Shown: in pieces, positions 27,930 through 37,460 of the stretch | How the letters are laid out: each line of letters begins with the position of its first letter | How positions within the stretch are numbered: the first letter of the stretch is position 1 | Assembly (NCBI RefSeq): GCF_021088345.1 | Contig: NZ_CP088156.1 | Coordinates: forward strand, 3,038,001 to 3,102,000 | From: Bradyrhizobium ontarionense | Lineage (GTDB): Bacteria; Pseudomonadota; Alphaproteobacteria; Rhizobiales; Xanthobacteraceae | DNA: 64,000 bases | Direction of reading: 5' to 3' | Position numbers and translations under genes: made by a program | The notes under the pieces: model-generated | The model's database searches: none | The model's input: only the letters and a program-made list of their open reading frames with translations | What the model was told of the DNA's origin: nothing

Positions 27930-29264
27930 TTACGCCTTCAACGTCTCCATGAACTGCACCGGCTCGCCCGTGGCCGGCGTCAGCAGCTCGCCCTGCCACA
28001 TCACGCGCTGGCCGCGGACGAAGGTGCCGACGGGCCAGCCGGTGACGCGCAGGCCGTCGTAAGGCGTCCAGCCGGCCTTCGAGGCCACCCATTTGTTGGT
28101 GATGGTCTCGCTGCGCTTGAGGTCGACGATCGTGAGATCGGCGTCGTAGCCGGCGGCGATGCGGCCCTTGCGGGCGATGTTGTAGATGCGGGCGGGGCCG
28201 GCGCTGGTGAGATCGACGAAGCGCTGAAGCGACAATCGTCCCGCGTTGACGTGGTCCAGCATGATCGGCACCAGGGTCTGCACGCCGGTCATGCCGGAGG
28301 GCGAGCCGGGATAGGTCTTGGCCTTCTCCTCGGCCGTATGCGGCGCATGGTCGGAGCCGAGGATGTCGACGATCCCCTGGTCGACGCCCCACCAGATCAC
28401 GTCGCGATGGTCGGCCGAGCGGACCGGCGGATTCATCTGCGCGTAGGTGCCGAGCCGCTCGTAGCACTCGGGCGCCGCCAGCGTCAGATGATGCGGCGTC
28501 GCCTCGACGGTGGCGACGTCCTTGTGATCGCGCAAATACACGATCTCCTGCTTGGTGGAGATGTGCAGCACGTGGATGCGCTTGCCGGTCTCGTGCGCGA
28601 GATTGACCAGCCGCTGGGTGGCGCGCAGCGCCGCCTCCTCGTCGCGCCACACCGGGTGCGAGCGCGGATCGTTCTCGACGCGCAGATCCTTGCGCTCGTT
28701 GAGGCGGTATTCGTCCTCGGCGTGGAACGCGGCGCGGCGGCGGATCACCTGGAAGATGCGGCGCAGACTATCGTCGTCCTCGACCAGCAGCGAGCCGGTG
28801 GAGGAGCCGACGAACACCTTGACGCCGGCGCAGCCCTCGGCGCGCTCCAGCACCGGCAACTGGTCGACGTTCTCGCGGGTGCCGCCGATGAAGAAGGCGA
28901 AGTCGCAATGCATGCGATGACGGCCGGCGGCGACCTTGGCGGTGAACGCCTCCTCCGTCACCGTCAGCGGATTGGTGTTGGGCATCTCGAACACAGCGGT
29001 GACGCCGCCCATCACGGCGCTGCGCGAGCCGGATTCGAGATCCTCCTTATGGGTGAGGCCGGGCTCGCGGAAATGCACCTGGGTGTCGATCACGCCGGGC
29101 AGCACGTGCAGGCCCTTGCAGTCGATGATCTCGGCGGCCGACGCCGCGCCGAGATTGCCGATCTCCACGATGCGCCCATCGGTGATGCCGATGTCGCGGA
29201 CGCCCTCGCCGTCCTGATTGACCACGGTTCCGGATTTCAGAATGACTTGGAAGCGCTGGCTCAT
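27930..29264 (-). CDS. pyrC: Dihydroorotase-type amidohydrolase
   Basis: A 444-residue class I dihydroorotase-like enzyme, expected to close carbamoyl-aspartate to dihydroorotate in pyrimidine synthesis. Conserved pieces are VHFREPG, GGVTAVFEMPNT, the lysine in GVKVFVG, VLHIST, EATPHHL and GSDHAPH. The first histidine of the usual HxH metal pair is Gln (DTQVHF), so the metal site differs from textbook enzymes; related alphaproteobacterial proteins share this as far as I recall. GAGGG four bases before the ATG at 29264 fixes the start. Allantoinase or hydantoinase activity cannot be ruled out. Confidence 0.85.
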   Translation of the reverse strand: MSQRFQVILKSGTVVNQDGEGVRDIGITDGRIVEIGNLGAASAAEIIDCKGLHVLPGVIDTQVHFREPGLTHKEDLESGSRSAVMGGVTAVFEMPNTNPLTVTEEAFTAKVAAGRHRMHCDFAFFIGGTRENVDQLPVLERAEGCAGVKVFVGSSTGSLLVEDDDSLRRIFQVIRRRAAFHAEDEYRLNERKDLRVENDPRSHPVWRDEEAALRATQRLVNLAHETGKRIHVLHISTKQEIVYLRDHKDVATVEATPHHLTLAAPECYERLGTYAQMNPPVRSADHRDVIWWGVDQGIVDILGSDHAPHTAEEKAKTYPGSPSGMTGVQTLVPIMLDHVNAGRLSLQRFVDLTSAGPARIYNIARKGRIAAGYDADLTIVDLKRSETITNKWVASKAGWTPYDGLRVTGWPVGTFVRGQRVMWQGELLTPATGEPVQFMETLKA

Positions 29265-29462
29265 GAAGCCCTCATAGGATTTCATTCTCCGCATCACCAC
29301 AAGACGCGTCGATCATGCTGCGCACCTGCCCATTTGCTGGCCTTTTACCGGGCGCGCGTCTTGATCTTTAGAATGAGCCCACCGAGCGGGGGCGTTTCAG
29401 CCTTGTGGTTTATGCCAGGGCGGCTTACGTTTCAGTGCGGCCTGTCGCAAGAGGTTTTTCGG

Positions 29463-30347
29463 ATGAAGGCGACGTTTCTCGAAGACCGGGGCGTGGTCCA
29501 GGTCAGCGGCGACGATGCACGCAAGTTCCTCAACGGACTGTTCACCACCGACGTCACCAAGCTCACGCCTGGGGACGCCCGGTTCGGCGCGCTGCTGACG
29601 CCGCAGGGCAAGATCATCGTCGACTTCCTGGTGGCGCAGGCGCCATCGAACGAGGCCGGCGAGCGCTTCCTGCTCGACTGTCCGCGCGCGCTTGCCCAGG
29701 CGCTCACCGACAAGCTCAACGTCTACAAGCTCAGGGCCAAGGTTGCGATCGCCAATCTGTCCGACCAGCTCGGCGTGATCGCGATCTGGGATGGCGCCGT
29801 CGGCGCCACGCCGGAGCCGAGCTTCACCGATCCGCGTCACGAGAGCCTCGGCGCGCGCGTCATTGCGTCACAGGGATCGCTCCATGACATCGCCGCAGGG
29901 CTCGGCGCCGATGTTGTCGGTTCCGATGCCTATGAGGCACATCGCATCGACTACAGCGTGCCGCGCGGCGGGCTCGACTTCATGTATGGCGACGCCTTCC
30001 CGCACGAGACCAACATGGACCGGCTGCACGGCGTCGACATCAGCAAGGGCTGCTATGTCGGCCAGGAGGTCGTGAGTCGCATGCATCATCGCGGCACGAC
30101 CCGCACGCGCGCGGCGCAGGTGCTGCTCGACGATGCGAGTCCCGAGCCGGGCACGCCGATCTTGGCCGGCGACAAGAGCATCGGCACGATGGGCTCGGCG
30201 TCGCAGCACAAGGGCATGGCGCTGCTGCGGATCGACCGCGTCGCCGAGGCGATCGAGGCCGGCACGCCATTGACCGCCGGCGGGCTCACCTTGCGTGTCG
30301 CCGATCCCGATGCCCTGCAGGGGGCGCCGAAGCAGACGGTTGCCTGA
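29463..30347 (+). CDS. ygfZ: YgfZ/CAF17 folate-binding iron-sulfur protein
   Basis: A 294-residue tetrahydrofolate-binding protein of the glycine cleavage T-protein fold, helping repair or assembly of certain [4Fe-4S] enzymes. The signature KGCYVGQEV is intact, and HRIDYSVPRGGLD is also typical. The reading frame is open far upstream antisense to dihydroorotase, but the family N-terminus and a G-rich site place the start at 29463. It precedes tag by 9 bp. Confidence 0.93.
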   Translation: MKATFLEDRGVVQVSGDDARKFLNGLFTTDVTKLTPGDARFGALLTPQGKIIVDFLVAQAPSNEAGERFLLDCPRALAQALTDKLNVYKLRAKVAIANLSDQLGVIAIWDGAVGATPEPSFTDPRHESLGARVIASQGSLHDIAAGLGADVVGSDAYEAHRIDYSVPRGGLDFMYGDAFPHETNMDRLHGVDISKGCYVGQEVVSRMHHRGTTRTRAAQVLLDDASPEPGTPILAGDKSIGTMGSASQHKGMALLRIDRVAEAIEAGTPLTAGGLTLRVADPDALQGAPKQTVA

Positions 30348-30356
30348 GCAGGTTGC

Positions 30357-30986
30357 ATGAGCCGCGCTGCTGTCGTCCATCCCGATGGCCTGACGCGCTG
30401 CCCCTGGCCGGGCAGCGATCCGCTTTATGTCGCCTATCACGACACCGAATGGGGCGTGCCGGAATATGACGACCGCGCGCTCTACGAGAAGCTGATCCTC
30501 GACGGCTTCCAGGCCGGGCTGTCGTGGATCACGATCCTGCGCAAGCGCGACAATTTCCGCCGCGCCTTCGATGACTTCCAGCCGGAGAAGATCGCGCGCT
30601 ACAACGACAAGAAGATCCACGCGCTGATGAACGATGCCGGCATCGTGCGCAACCGCGCCAAGATCGAAGGCGCGATTCTCAGCGCCAAATCCTGGCTGAA
30701 GATCCAGGAGGAGAGCGACGGCTTCTCGAAATTCCTGTGGGACTTCGTCGACGGCGCGCCCAAGGTCAACCAGTTCAAGACCACCGCGAGCGTGCCGGCC
30801 TCGACGCCACTGTCGATCAAGATCTCCAAGGAGCTGTCTTCGCGCAGCTTCAAGTTCGTCGGCCCGACGATCGTCTATGCCTTCATGCAGGCCACCGGCA
30901 TGGTCAACGACCATCTCGTCACCTGCTTCTGCCACGAGACCTGCAGCGGCAAGCGCCGCACTCCGCGCCTCAAGACGTCCAAATGA
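30357..30986 (+). CDS. tag: DNA-3-methyladenine glycosylase I
   Basis: A 209-residue Tag protein removing 3-methyladenine from alkylated DNA. RCPWPG near the start supplies the first zinc cysteine, YHDTEWG the histidine-aspartate region, and VNDHLVTCFCH the C-terminal zinc ligands. FQAGLSWITIL is the typical catalytic helix. Its stop overlaps the start of the HD gene (ATGA). Confidence 0.96.
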   Translation: MSRAAVVHPDGLTRCPWPGSDPLYVAYHDTEWGVPEYDDRALYEKLILDGFQAGLSWITILRKRDNFRRAFDDFQPEKIARYNDKKIHALMNDAGIVRNRAKIEGAILSAKSWLKIQEESDGFSKFLWDFVDGAPKVNQFKTTASVPASTPLSIKISKELSSRSFKFVGPTIVYAFMQATGMVNDHLVTCFCHETCSGKRRTPRLKTSK

Positions 30987-31600
30987 CAACCAACAACAAG
31001 GCCTCCAGCCGCCCTGACCGGGTCTGGCAGCGCATGCTGTCCGGCCGGCGGCTCGACCTGATCGATCCCTCGCCGCTCGATGTCGAGATCGCCGACATCG
31101 CCCATGGGCTCGCGCGCGTGGCGCGCTGGAACGGCCAGACCTCGGGCGCGCATATCTTCTCGGTCGCCCAGCATACGCTGCTGGTCGAAACCGTGATGCG
31201 CGCGCGCAATCCGAACATCGATGCAAGGCTGCGGCTCGCGGCCCTGCTGCACGATGCGCCGGAATATGTGATCGGCGACATGATCTCGCCGTTCAAGACG
31301 GTGCTGGGTGCCGGCTACAAGACCGTGGAGAAGCGGCTGCTGGCGGCGATCCATATCCGCTTCGGCCTGCCGCCGGAGCTTGCGGCCAGCATCGAGCAGC
31401 AGATCAAGGCGGCCGATCGCGGCGCAGCCTATCTGGAGGCGACCCGGCTTGCCGGCTTCTCCGAGAGCGAGGCCAAGCGGCTGTTCGGCCGTGACCCCTG
31501 CCTGCCGGAGGCCACGGAGGCGGACTATCTGACGCCCTGGAGTGCGGCCAAGGCCGAGAAGCGGTTCCTGACCCGCTTCAACGCCGTATTGGGGTCCTGA
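30983..31600 (+). CDS. HD-domain phosphohydrolase, YfbR-like
   Basis: A 205-residue HD protein. The metal site is seen as FSVAQHT, then LLHDAPEYVIGD. YfbR-like enzymes are 5'-deoxynucleotidases. Start ATG overlaps the tag stop by four bases, indicating coupled translation in a ygfZ-tag-HD operon. Confidence 0.88.
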   Translation: MTTNNKASSRPDRVWQRMLSGRRLDLIDPSPLDVEIADIAHGLARVARWNGQTSGAHIFSVAQHTLLVETVMRARNPNIDARLRLAALLHDAPEYVIGDMISPFKTVLGAGYKTVEKRLLAAIHIRFGLPPELAASIEQQIKAADRGAAYLEATRLAGFSESEAKRLFGRDPCLPEATEADYLTPWSAAKAEKRFLTRFNAVLGS

Positions 31601-31604
31601 CCCC

Positions 31605-31844
31605 ATGCCGCTGACACCGGACGAGCGCCGCAACGAGCGCCTGAAGCTGGCCGCCAACTGGGTCAACACGCTGGCGACGGCCATCGTCACCGCCGGAACG
31701 TTCGTGCCGCTCGCCCAGTTCGTCTACGGTGTGCTGCCATCGAGCACCCCTGCCGCCGTGATCTATGGCTCGGGCGTGGTTTGCATTGTCACCGGAGTGC
31801 TCATACATTTGCTGGGTCAATGGATCCTGGGAGGTCTTCGATGA
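31605..31844 (+). CDS. Small two-helix membrane protein
   Basis: 79 residues: a charged N-terminus (PDERRNERLK), then two hydrophobic helices (about residues 18-45 and 52-75). No known family recognised. It starts 4 bp after the HD gene stop, and its own stop overlaps the next start (ATGA), so it is part of the same operon. Confidence 0.75.
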   Translation: MPLTPDERRNERLKLAANWVNTLATAIVTAGTFVPLAQFVYGVLPSSTPAAVIYGSGVVCIVTGVLIHLLGQWILGGLR

Positions 31845-32065
31845 CCACGCACCAGCTGTTTGCGCTGAGCTTTCCGCTCCTGACCGCCGCGGCCGTCGCC
31901 GTGGTGGCCCTGTTCGTGCGCCGTCCCTGGTCCGAGAAGCCGGTCGAGCTGTCGTCTCCGAACCGTGAGCGTCTGCTCGACCACCTCGAGCGGCTGAACG
32001 CCGAGATCGAGGGCAAGGCCCATCTTGTCCGCCAGGAGCTGCGACACCTGAAGAACACCCGCTGA
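31841..32065 (+). CDS. Small membrane-anchored coiled-coil protein
   Basis: 74 residues: one N-terminal membrane helix (about residues 6-27) followed by a charged helix with heptad spacing (LLDHLERLNAEIEGKAHLV). Shape recalls small helical partners of membrane complexes, but no function can be given. ATGA overlap couples it to the preceding small membrane protein. Confidence 0.72.
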   Translation: MTTHQLFALSFPLLTAAAVAVVALFVRRPWSEKPVELSSPNRERLLDHLERLNAEIEGKAHLVRQELRHLKNTR

Positions 32066-32189
32066 CACCGGATCAGGTTCGGCGTCACAGGCTCGCCGCG
32101 CACGCATGCTCCAGCCCGACAGCAGATCTTCGAAAGCCGCTTTTGCCCTCACGCGCGCAGTCGTATAATCGGGCTTTCAAAGGCCCCTC

Positions 32190-32696
32190 ATGATCCATGT
32201 CTGCTCGCTTGCCGCCCTGCCCGAGACCGTGCGCCTGACCGGCGCCAGTCACGTCCTTACCATCATGGCCAATGTCGAGCAGGTGCAGCGACCGCAGTCG
32301 ATCCTTCCCGAGAACCATCTCAGGGTATCGGTCGACGACATCACCGAGCAGCTGCCGGGCTTCATGGCGCCGAGCGAGGACCACGTCACCCGGGTGCTGG
32401 AATTCGTGCGCGGCTGGGATCGCACGGCTCCGCTGGTGATCCACTGCTACGCGGGGATCAGCCGTTCCACCGCGAGCGCCTTCGCTACGGCGTGCGCGCT
32501 CAATCCGCATCGCGACGAACTCGACATCGCCCGGGCCATCCGCCAAGCCTCGCCGGTCGCGTCACCGAACCGCCTCATCGTCAGCCTGGCCGACAAGGCA
32601 CTGGGGCGCGAGGGCCGCATGGTGCGCGCGCTGGACGCCATCGGCCCGGGCGCGATGATGGTCGACAGCCAGCCATTTCGGATCGATCTGGACTGA
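32190..32696 (+). CDS. Protein tyrosine phosphatase-like protein
   Basis: A 168-residue protein with the CX5R phosphatase loop HCYAGISRST (nucleophile Cys86, Arg92). The general layout fits the bacterial dual-specificity/tyrosine phosphatase-like group. Substrate unknown. It follows the small membrane pair by ~125 bp with its own promoter space. Confidence 0.85.
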   Translation: MIHVCSLAALPETVRLTGASHVLTIMANVEQVQRPQSILPENHLRVSVDDITEQLPGFMAPSEDHVTRVLEFVRGWDRTAPLVIHCYAGISRSTASAFATACALNPHRDELDIARAIRQASPVASPNRLIVSLADKALGREGRMVRALDAIGPGAMMVDSQPFRIDLD

Positions 32697-32886
32697 GTTG
32701 CGACGCTGCGTAGCCGCATACCGGCACGCTTTGAACTTATGTTCCGCGGTTTGACACAGAGGGAACGACGGCCATCGTGCGATCTGCCGTGGCCATCGGC
32801 CGATTCGCCGCGCCCACCCGAAAGCCGGCGCCATCCCTCCACCCGTGACGCCTGCCGGCGCCATTGTTTCAGGATTTCCCCGCGTG

Positions 32887-35559
32887 ATGTTCGATTCGCA
32901 CCTGGATTGGATCGCTCTGCTGGTCGCGTTCGCAATATTCGCATACGCGCGTCAAATCTCCGATCGATTGGCCGAGCTGCAGGCCCGGCTGGACCGGCTC
33001 GAAGCCGCGCGTCCGGCGGCCGTTGCCCCAATGCCGGCCGCGCCGCCGCTGAGCCCGCTGCAAGAGCCTGCCACGGCTGCGCCGATGCCGCCGCCGCTGC
33101 CGGAAGTGACCGAGCCCGCTGTGCAGCCGGCGACGATGACGAGCGACGCAGCGGCCGATCAGCCGCCGCCCGCGCCGCAGCCGTCCGCCGGTTTCGAGGA
33201 GCGCATCGGCACCCGCTGGGTGGTGTGGATCGGCGGGCTGACGCTCGCGCTCGGCGGCTTCTTCATGGTGCGCTACTCGATCGAGGCCGGCCTCATCGGC
33301 CCCGAGGTACGCGTCGCGCTCGGCGCGCTGTTTGCGGCCGCGCTGCTCGCGGCCGGCGAATGGACCCGGCGCCAGGAAAGCATCTCGCAGATCTCGGCGC
33401 TGCCGATCGCCAACATTCCGGCCATGCTGACGGCGGCCGGCACCGCCGTCGCCTTCGCCACCGTCTACGCGGCCTATGCGCTCTATCAGTTCATCCCGCC
33501 CGCGATCGCGTTCGTCCTGCTCGGCCTCGTGGCCCTGGGAACGCTGGCTGCCGCGCTGCTGCACGGCCCGGCGCTGGCCGGGCTCGGCATCGTCGCCGCC
33601 TTCACGACACCGGTGCTGGTCTCGACGGGGCAGCCGAACTACTGGGCGCTTTACATCTATCTCGCCATCGTCACCGCGGCGGCGTTTGCGCTGGCCCGCG
33701 TCCGGCTGTGGCGCTGGCTCGCCATGACCACGATCGGGCTGTCGTTCCTGTGGACGCTGCCGGGCCTCGACATCGGCGTGGCCGAGGTCGCGCCACACGT
33801 CTTCCATGTCGCCGCAGGTTTCGCGCTGGCCGCCCTGATCGTGGTCTGCGGCTTCATGTTCGGACCCGCTGCCGACAACGATGAGGTCGAGCCGATCTCC
33901 TCGGTGGCGCTGGCCGTCTATCTGCTCGGCGCCATGCTGGTCGTGCTCGCGAGCTTCCACGACGGATTGGCGCTGATCGGCTTCACGCTGCTGGTCGCCG
34001 CCACGCTCGCGGTCGCCTGGCGGGCGCCGAGCGCCGCCGGCGCGGTGGCTGCGGCCGCCGGCACGGTGTTCGTGGTGTTCGCCGAATGGGCGCTGCGCGA
34101 CAATCCGGATCTGCTGGTGCTGCCGGGCGGGGCGTTGCCCGGCATGGGACCGGACCCGCTCGGCGCCTCCGTGTCGTGGCATCTGGTGACGGCGGCGATC
34201 TTCGCGCTCGGCTTCGGCGCCGCAGGCTTCCTGGCGCAGGGACGCTCGCAGAACGCAGTCGTGCCGGTGGTCTGGTCGGCGGCCGGCGTATTCACGCCGC
34301 TGGCGCTGCTGGTCGCGCTGTATGCGCGCATCGCCCATCTCGACCGCTCGATTCCGTTTGCGATCCTCGCCGTCGTGCTCGCCGCCGCCTTTGCTGTCGC
34401 GACCGAAGCGCTGACCCGGCGCGAGGAGCGTCCGGGCCTCAACGCGGCGATCGCGCTGTTCGCAACCGGTACACTGGCCGCGCTGGCGCTGGCGCTCACC
34501 TTCGCGCTGGAGAAAGGCTGGCTCACGATCGCGCTGGCGCTGATGTCGCTCGGCACCGCCTGGATCTTCGAGAACAGGCCGATCCCGTTCCTGCGCACGC
34601 TCGCGGCCGCCTTCGCCGGCCTCGTGGTGCTCCGGATCGGCCATGATCCGCGCATCGTCGGCGCCGACGTCGGCACCACGCCGATCTTCAACTGGCTGCT
34701 GTGGGGCTATGGCGTGCCGGCCGCCTCGTTCTGGGGCGCGAGCTACTTGATGCGCCGCCATGGCGACGACGCGCCGCTGCGCGCCGTCGAAGCCGCCGCC
34801 ATCCTGTTCACGGCCCTGCTCGCCTTCCTGGAGATCCGCCACGCCGTCAACGACGGCGACATGCTGGCGGTGCCGTCGCTCGCCGAAACGGGCCTCGACG
34901 TCTGCGTCGCGCTGGCGCTCGCGCTCGGCCTGGAGCGGTTGCGCGAGCGCAGCGGCAGCATCGTGCACAACATCAGCGCCGTGATCCTCACCGGCTTTGC
35001 CGGCGGCGCCACCGTGGTCGGGCTGCTGGTGCTGGAGAATCCGATGATCTCGGATGTCGCGATCAAGGGCGGCCTGCTCAACATCCTGATCCTGGCCTAC
35101 GCGTTTCCGGCGGTGCTGCTGCTGCTGCTGTCCTACGCGGTCGCGGGGCGGCGTCCTCCCGCCTATGGCAACACGCTGGCCGCGGGCGCGCTGATCCTGG
35201 CGCTGGCTTACGTGAGCCTGGAGATCCGCCGGCTCTATCACGGCCCCGACCTGATGACGGGATCGACCAGCGCCGCCGAGCAGTACACCTATTCGATCGC
35301 CTGGCTCGCGTTGGGCGTGGTGCTGCTCGGGATCGGCGTCGTCGTGCAGTCGCAGCGCGCCCGCCTGGCCTCGGCGATCGTGATCGCGCTGACGATCCTG
35401 AAGGCCTTCCTGGTCGACATGTCGGCGCTGACCGGCGTCTGGCGCGCGCTGTCGTTCATCGGCCTCGGCCTGGTGCTGGTCGCCATCGGCTGGCTCTATC
35501 AGAAGGTCCTGTTCCGAAGGCAGCAGCAGGCGCCACCGGCGGTGCCGGCGGCGTCATGA
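32887..35559 (+). CDS. DUF2339 multi-pass membrane protein
   Basis: An 890-residue protein of the DUF2339 family. A short N-terminal helix and coiled region (residues 5-40) are followed by a Pro/Ala-rich linker and then the conserved EERIGTRWVVWIGGLTLALGG block, after which more than 20 hydrophobic helices run to the C-terminus. Function is unknown for the family. The ATG at 32887 fits the usual start (MFDSHLDW); a GTG one codon earlier is possible. It ends 15 bp before the stop of the convergent chemotaxis gene. Confidence 0.9.
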   Translation: MFDSHLDWIALLVAFAIFAYARQISDRLAELQARLDRLEAARPAAVAPMPAAPPLSPLQEPATAAPMPPPLPEVTEPAVQPATMTSDAAADQPPPAPQPSAGFEERIGTRWVVWIGGLTLALGGFFMVRYSIEAGLIGPEVRVALGALFAAALLAAGEWTRRQESISQISALPIANIPAMLTAAGTAVAFATVYAAYALYQFIPPAIAFVLLGLVALGTLAAALLHGPALAGLGIVAAFTTPVLVSTGQPNYWALYIYLAIVTAAAFALARVRLWRWLAMTTIGLSFLWTLPGLDIGVAEVAPHVFHVAAGFALAALIVVCGFMFGPAADNDEVEPISSVALAVYLLGAMLVVLASFHDGLALIGFTLLVAATLAVAWRAPSAAGAVAAAAGTVFVVFAEWALRDNPDLLVLPGGALPGMGPDPLGASVSWHLVTAAIFALGFGAAGFLAQGRSQNAVVPVVWSAAGVFTPLALLVALYARIAHLDRSIPFAILAVVLAAAFAVATEALTRREERPGLNAAIALFATGTLAALALALTFALEKGWLTIALALMSLGTAWIFENRPIPFLRTLAAAFAGLVVLRIGHDPRIVGADVGTTPIFNWLLWGYGVPAASFWGASYLMRRHGDDAPLRAVEAAAILFTALLAFLEIRHAVNDGDMLAVPSLAETGLDVCVALALALGLERLRERSGSIVHNISAVILTGFAGGATVVGLLVLENPMISDVAIKGGLLNILILAYAFPAVLLLLLSYAVAGRRPPAYGNTLAAGALILALAYVSLEIRRLYHGPDLMTGSTSAAEQYTYSIAWLALGVVLLGIGVVVQSQRARLASAIVIALTILKAFLVDMSALTGVWRALSFIGLGLVLVAIGWLYQKVLFRRQQQAPPAVPAAS

Positions 35560-35574
35560 TCAGGCAGCCCTGAA

Positions 35575-37260
35575 TCAGGCAGCCCTGACCGATTGCAGGA
35601 ACGACGCCACTTCCCGCTTCAGCCGGTCGCTGTCGGTCGCGAGCGACTTGGCGGCGCTCAGAACGTGCGAGGACGCCGAGCCGGTCTCCGTCGCGCCGCG
35701 CTGGACATCGACCACGTTGGACGACACCTGCTGGGTGCCGTGCGCGGCCTGCTGGACGTTGCGCGATATCTCCTGCGTCGCCGCGCCCTGCTCTTCCACC
35801 GCGGCCGCGATCGCCGAGGAGATCTCCGACAGCCGTTCGATGCTGCCGGAGATATCCCGGATGGCACCGACCGATTCCTGGGTCGCGGCCTGGATGCCGG
35901 ACACCTGCTGGCCGATCTCGCCGGTCGCCTTCGAGGTCTGCTCGGCGAGCGCCTTCACCTCCGAGGCGACCACCGCGAAGCCGCGACCGGCCTCGCCGGC
36001 CCGCGCCGCCTCGATGGTGGCATTCAAGGCGAGCAGGTTGGTCTGGCCGGCAATGGAGTTGATCAGCTCGACGACGTCGCCAATCCTGGCCGCCGCCTTC
36101 GACAACTCGCCGACGCGGTCGTTGGTCTGACGCGCCTGGGTGACGGCGTCCGAGGCCATCCGCGCCGAGTCCTGCACCTGACGGCTGATCTCGGTGATCG
36201 AGGACGACAGCTCCTCCGTGGCCGACGCCACCGACTGCACGTTGGTCGACGCCTCCTCCGACGCCGCCGCGACCTGGGTGGAGATCTCCTGCGAGCGGGT
36301 CGCTGTCGATGACAGCGCGCCGGCGGAATGCTCGAGCTCGGTCGAGGCCGAGGACACCGTCTGCACGATCTCGCCGATCGTCGCCTCGAACCGGCGCGTG
36401 ATGTCGTCGACGCGGCGGCCGCGCTCGATCTTGGCCTCGGCGTCGACGGCAGCCCGCTCATCGGCTTCCTTCTTGGCGATCAGCGCCTCCTTGAACACCT
36501 GCAGGGTGTCGGCCATCGCGCCCATTTCGGTCGGCTCACCGCGGTGCGGCACCTCGGCGCCGAGATCGCCCTGCCCCAAGGCCTGCATCGGCCTGATGAT
36601 GGAGGCGATGCCGGCCGAGACGTCCTGCACGAGATAGAAACCGACGCCGACCGCGGCAACGACCACGGCGAGAATGATGGTCGTCACGATCCAGAAGGCG
36701 CTGCTGTAGCCGTCGGCGGCGTCCCGGGTGGCCGCTTCCGCGCCCTTGTCGTTGAAGTCGATGGCCTTCGCCAGCAGCTCTTCGGAGACGGCCGATGCGG
36801 CGCCAGGTCCCTTGAAGAGGCCGTCGATATCATCGGGGAGACGCCCGACATTGTTGCGCGAGACGTCGAGCACCTTGTTGGACGCGGCCAGGTAGTTGGC
36901 CCAGGCGCGCGTCCAGGCTTCATAGATCTTGCGTTCGTCGGCATTCGCGATCAGCGGCTCGTAGGCGCGAATGTCCTTCTGCACGGCGTCGAGCATCTCG
37001 CCCATGCGCTTGTCGGCCGCGGCCTTGGCCTCCGCCGACAACGCCATCACGTGGACCCGAAGCGTGAGGCGGTACATGTTGATGTCGGCGCGCAGCGCGC
37101 CGAGCACACGGACGCTCGGCAGCCAGTTTTTCGCGATATCGACCGTATGCGCGTTGATCCCGTGCATGCTGCGCACGGCGAGGATGCCGAGTCCGGACAT
37201 CGCCACGAGCATGAAGGCAATGACGGCGACGATCTTGAGACGAATGGAAAGCTTGGACAC
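35575..37260 (-). CDS. Methyl-accepting chemotaxis protein, copy 1
   Basis: 561 residues: membrane helix 1 (about 9-30), periplasmic four-helix-bundle sensor (31-185), membrane helix 2 (about 186-208), HAMP (about 210-262) and a cytoplasmic signalling domain whose hairpin tip reads [20 protein letters not shown]. No C-terminal CheR-binding pentapeptide is seen. It is a tandem paralogue of the next gene: sensors have diverged while signalling domains are nearly identical. Confidence 0.95.
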   Translation of the reverse strand: MSKLSIRLKIVAVIAFMLVAMSGLGILAVRSMHGINAHTVDIAKNWLPSVRVLGALRADINMYRLTLRVHVMALSAEAKAAADKRMGEMLDAVQKDIRAYEPLIANADERKIYEAWTRAWANYLAASNKVLDVSRNNVGRLPDDIDGLFKGPGAASAVSEELLAKAIDFNDKGAEAATRDAADGYSSAFWIVTTIILAVVVAAVGVGFYLVQDVSAGIASIIRPMQALGQGDLGAEVPHRGEPTEMGAMADTLQVFKEALIAKKEADERAAVDAEAKIERGRRVDDITRRFEATIGEIVQTVSSASTELEHSAGALSSTATRSQEISTQVAAASEEASTNVQSVASATEELSSSITEISRQVQDSARMASDAVTQARQTNDRVGELSKAAARIGDVVELINSIAGQTNLLALNATIEAARAGEAGRGFAVVASEVKALAEQTSKATGEIGQQVSGIQAATQESVGAIRDISGSIERLSEISSAIAAAVEEQGAATQEISRNVQQAAHGTQQVSSNVVDVQRGATETGSASSHVLSAAKSLATDSDRLKREVASFLQSVRAA

Positions 37261-37399
37261 GTTCTCATCCTCCGAAAGAAAACGTCCCGCTACCGGCCGT
37301 GTCGAGGCGGTCAGCTTCTGCGGTGATCGACCGCGCCGCGGCGAAGACGAAAAAGCGGCACCTGCTGGGGAGCATGGTGCCGCCGATTACCGCAAAGTT

Positions 37400-37428
37400 C
37401 CGTTAATGCTGAACGTCGTATTACTACG
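37400..37428. promoter_or_regulatory. Conserved element upstream of chemotaxis gene 1
   Basis: Pseudo-palindrome CGTATTACTACG preceded, six bases away, by CCGTTAATGCT. The same two blocks with the same spacing occur upstream of the second receptor gene. The TTAA block recalls a CtrA half-site, which is inference. Confidence 0.5.
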
Positions 37429-37460
37429 GGGCGCGATGCGACTGCGGTCGCCGGAACGGC

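Noticed and set aside
32869..35241. A 790-codon minus-strand open frame opposite the DUF2339 gene
   Set aside because: Composition is Arg/Gln/His/Gly-rich, typical of antisense frames; the plus-strand membrane protein is clearly the gene.
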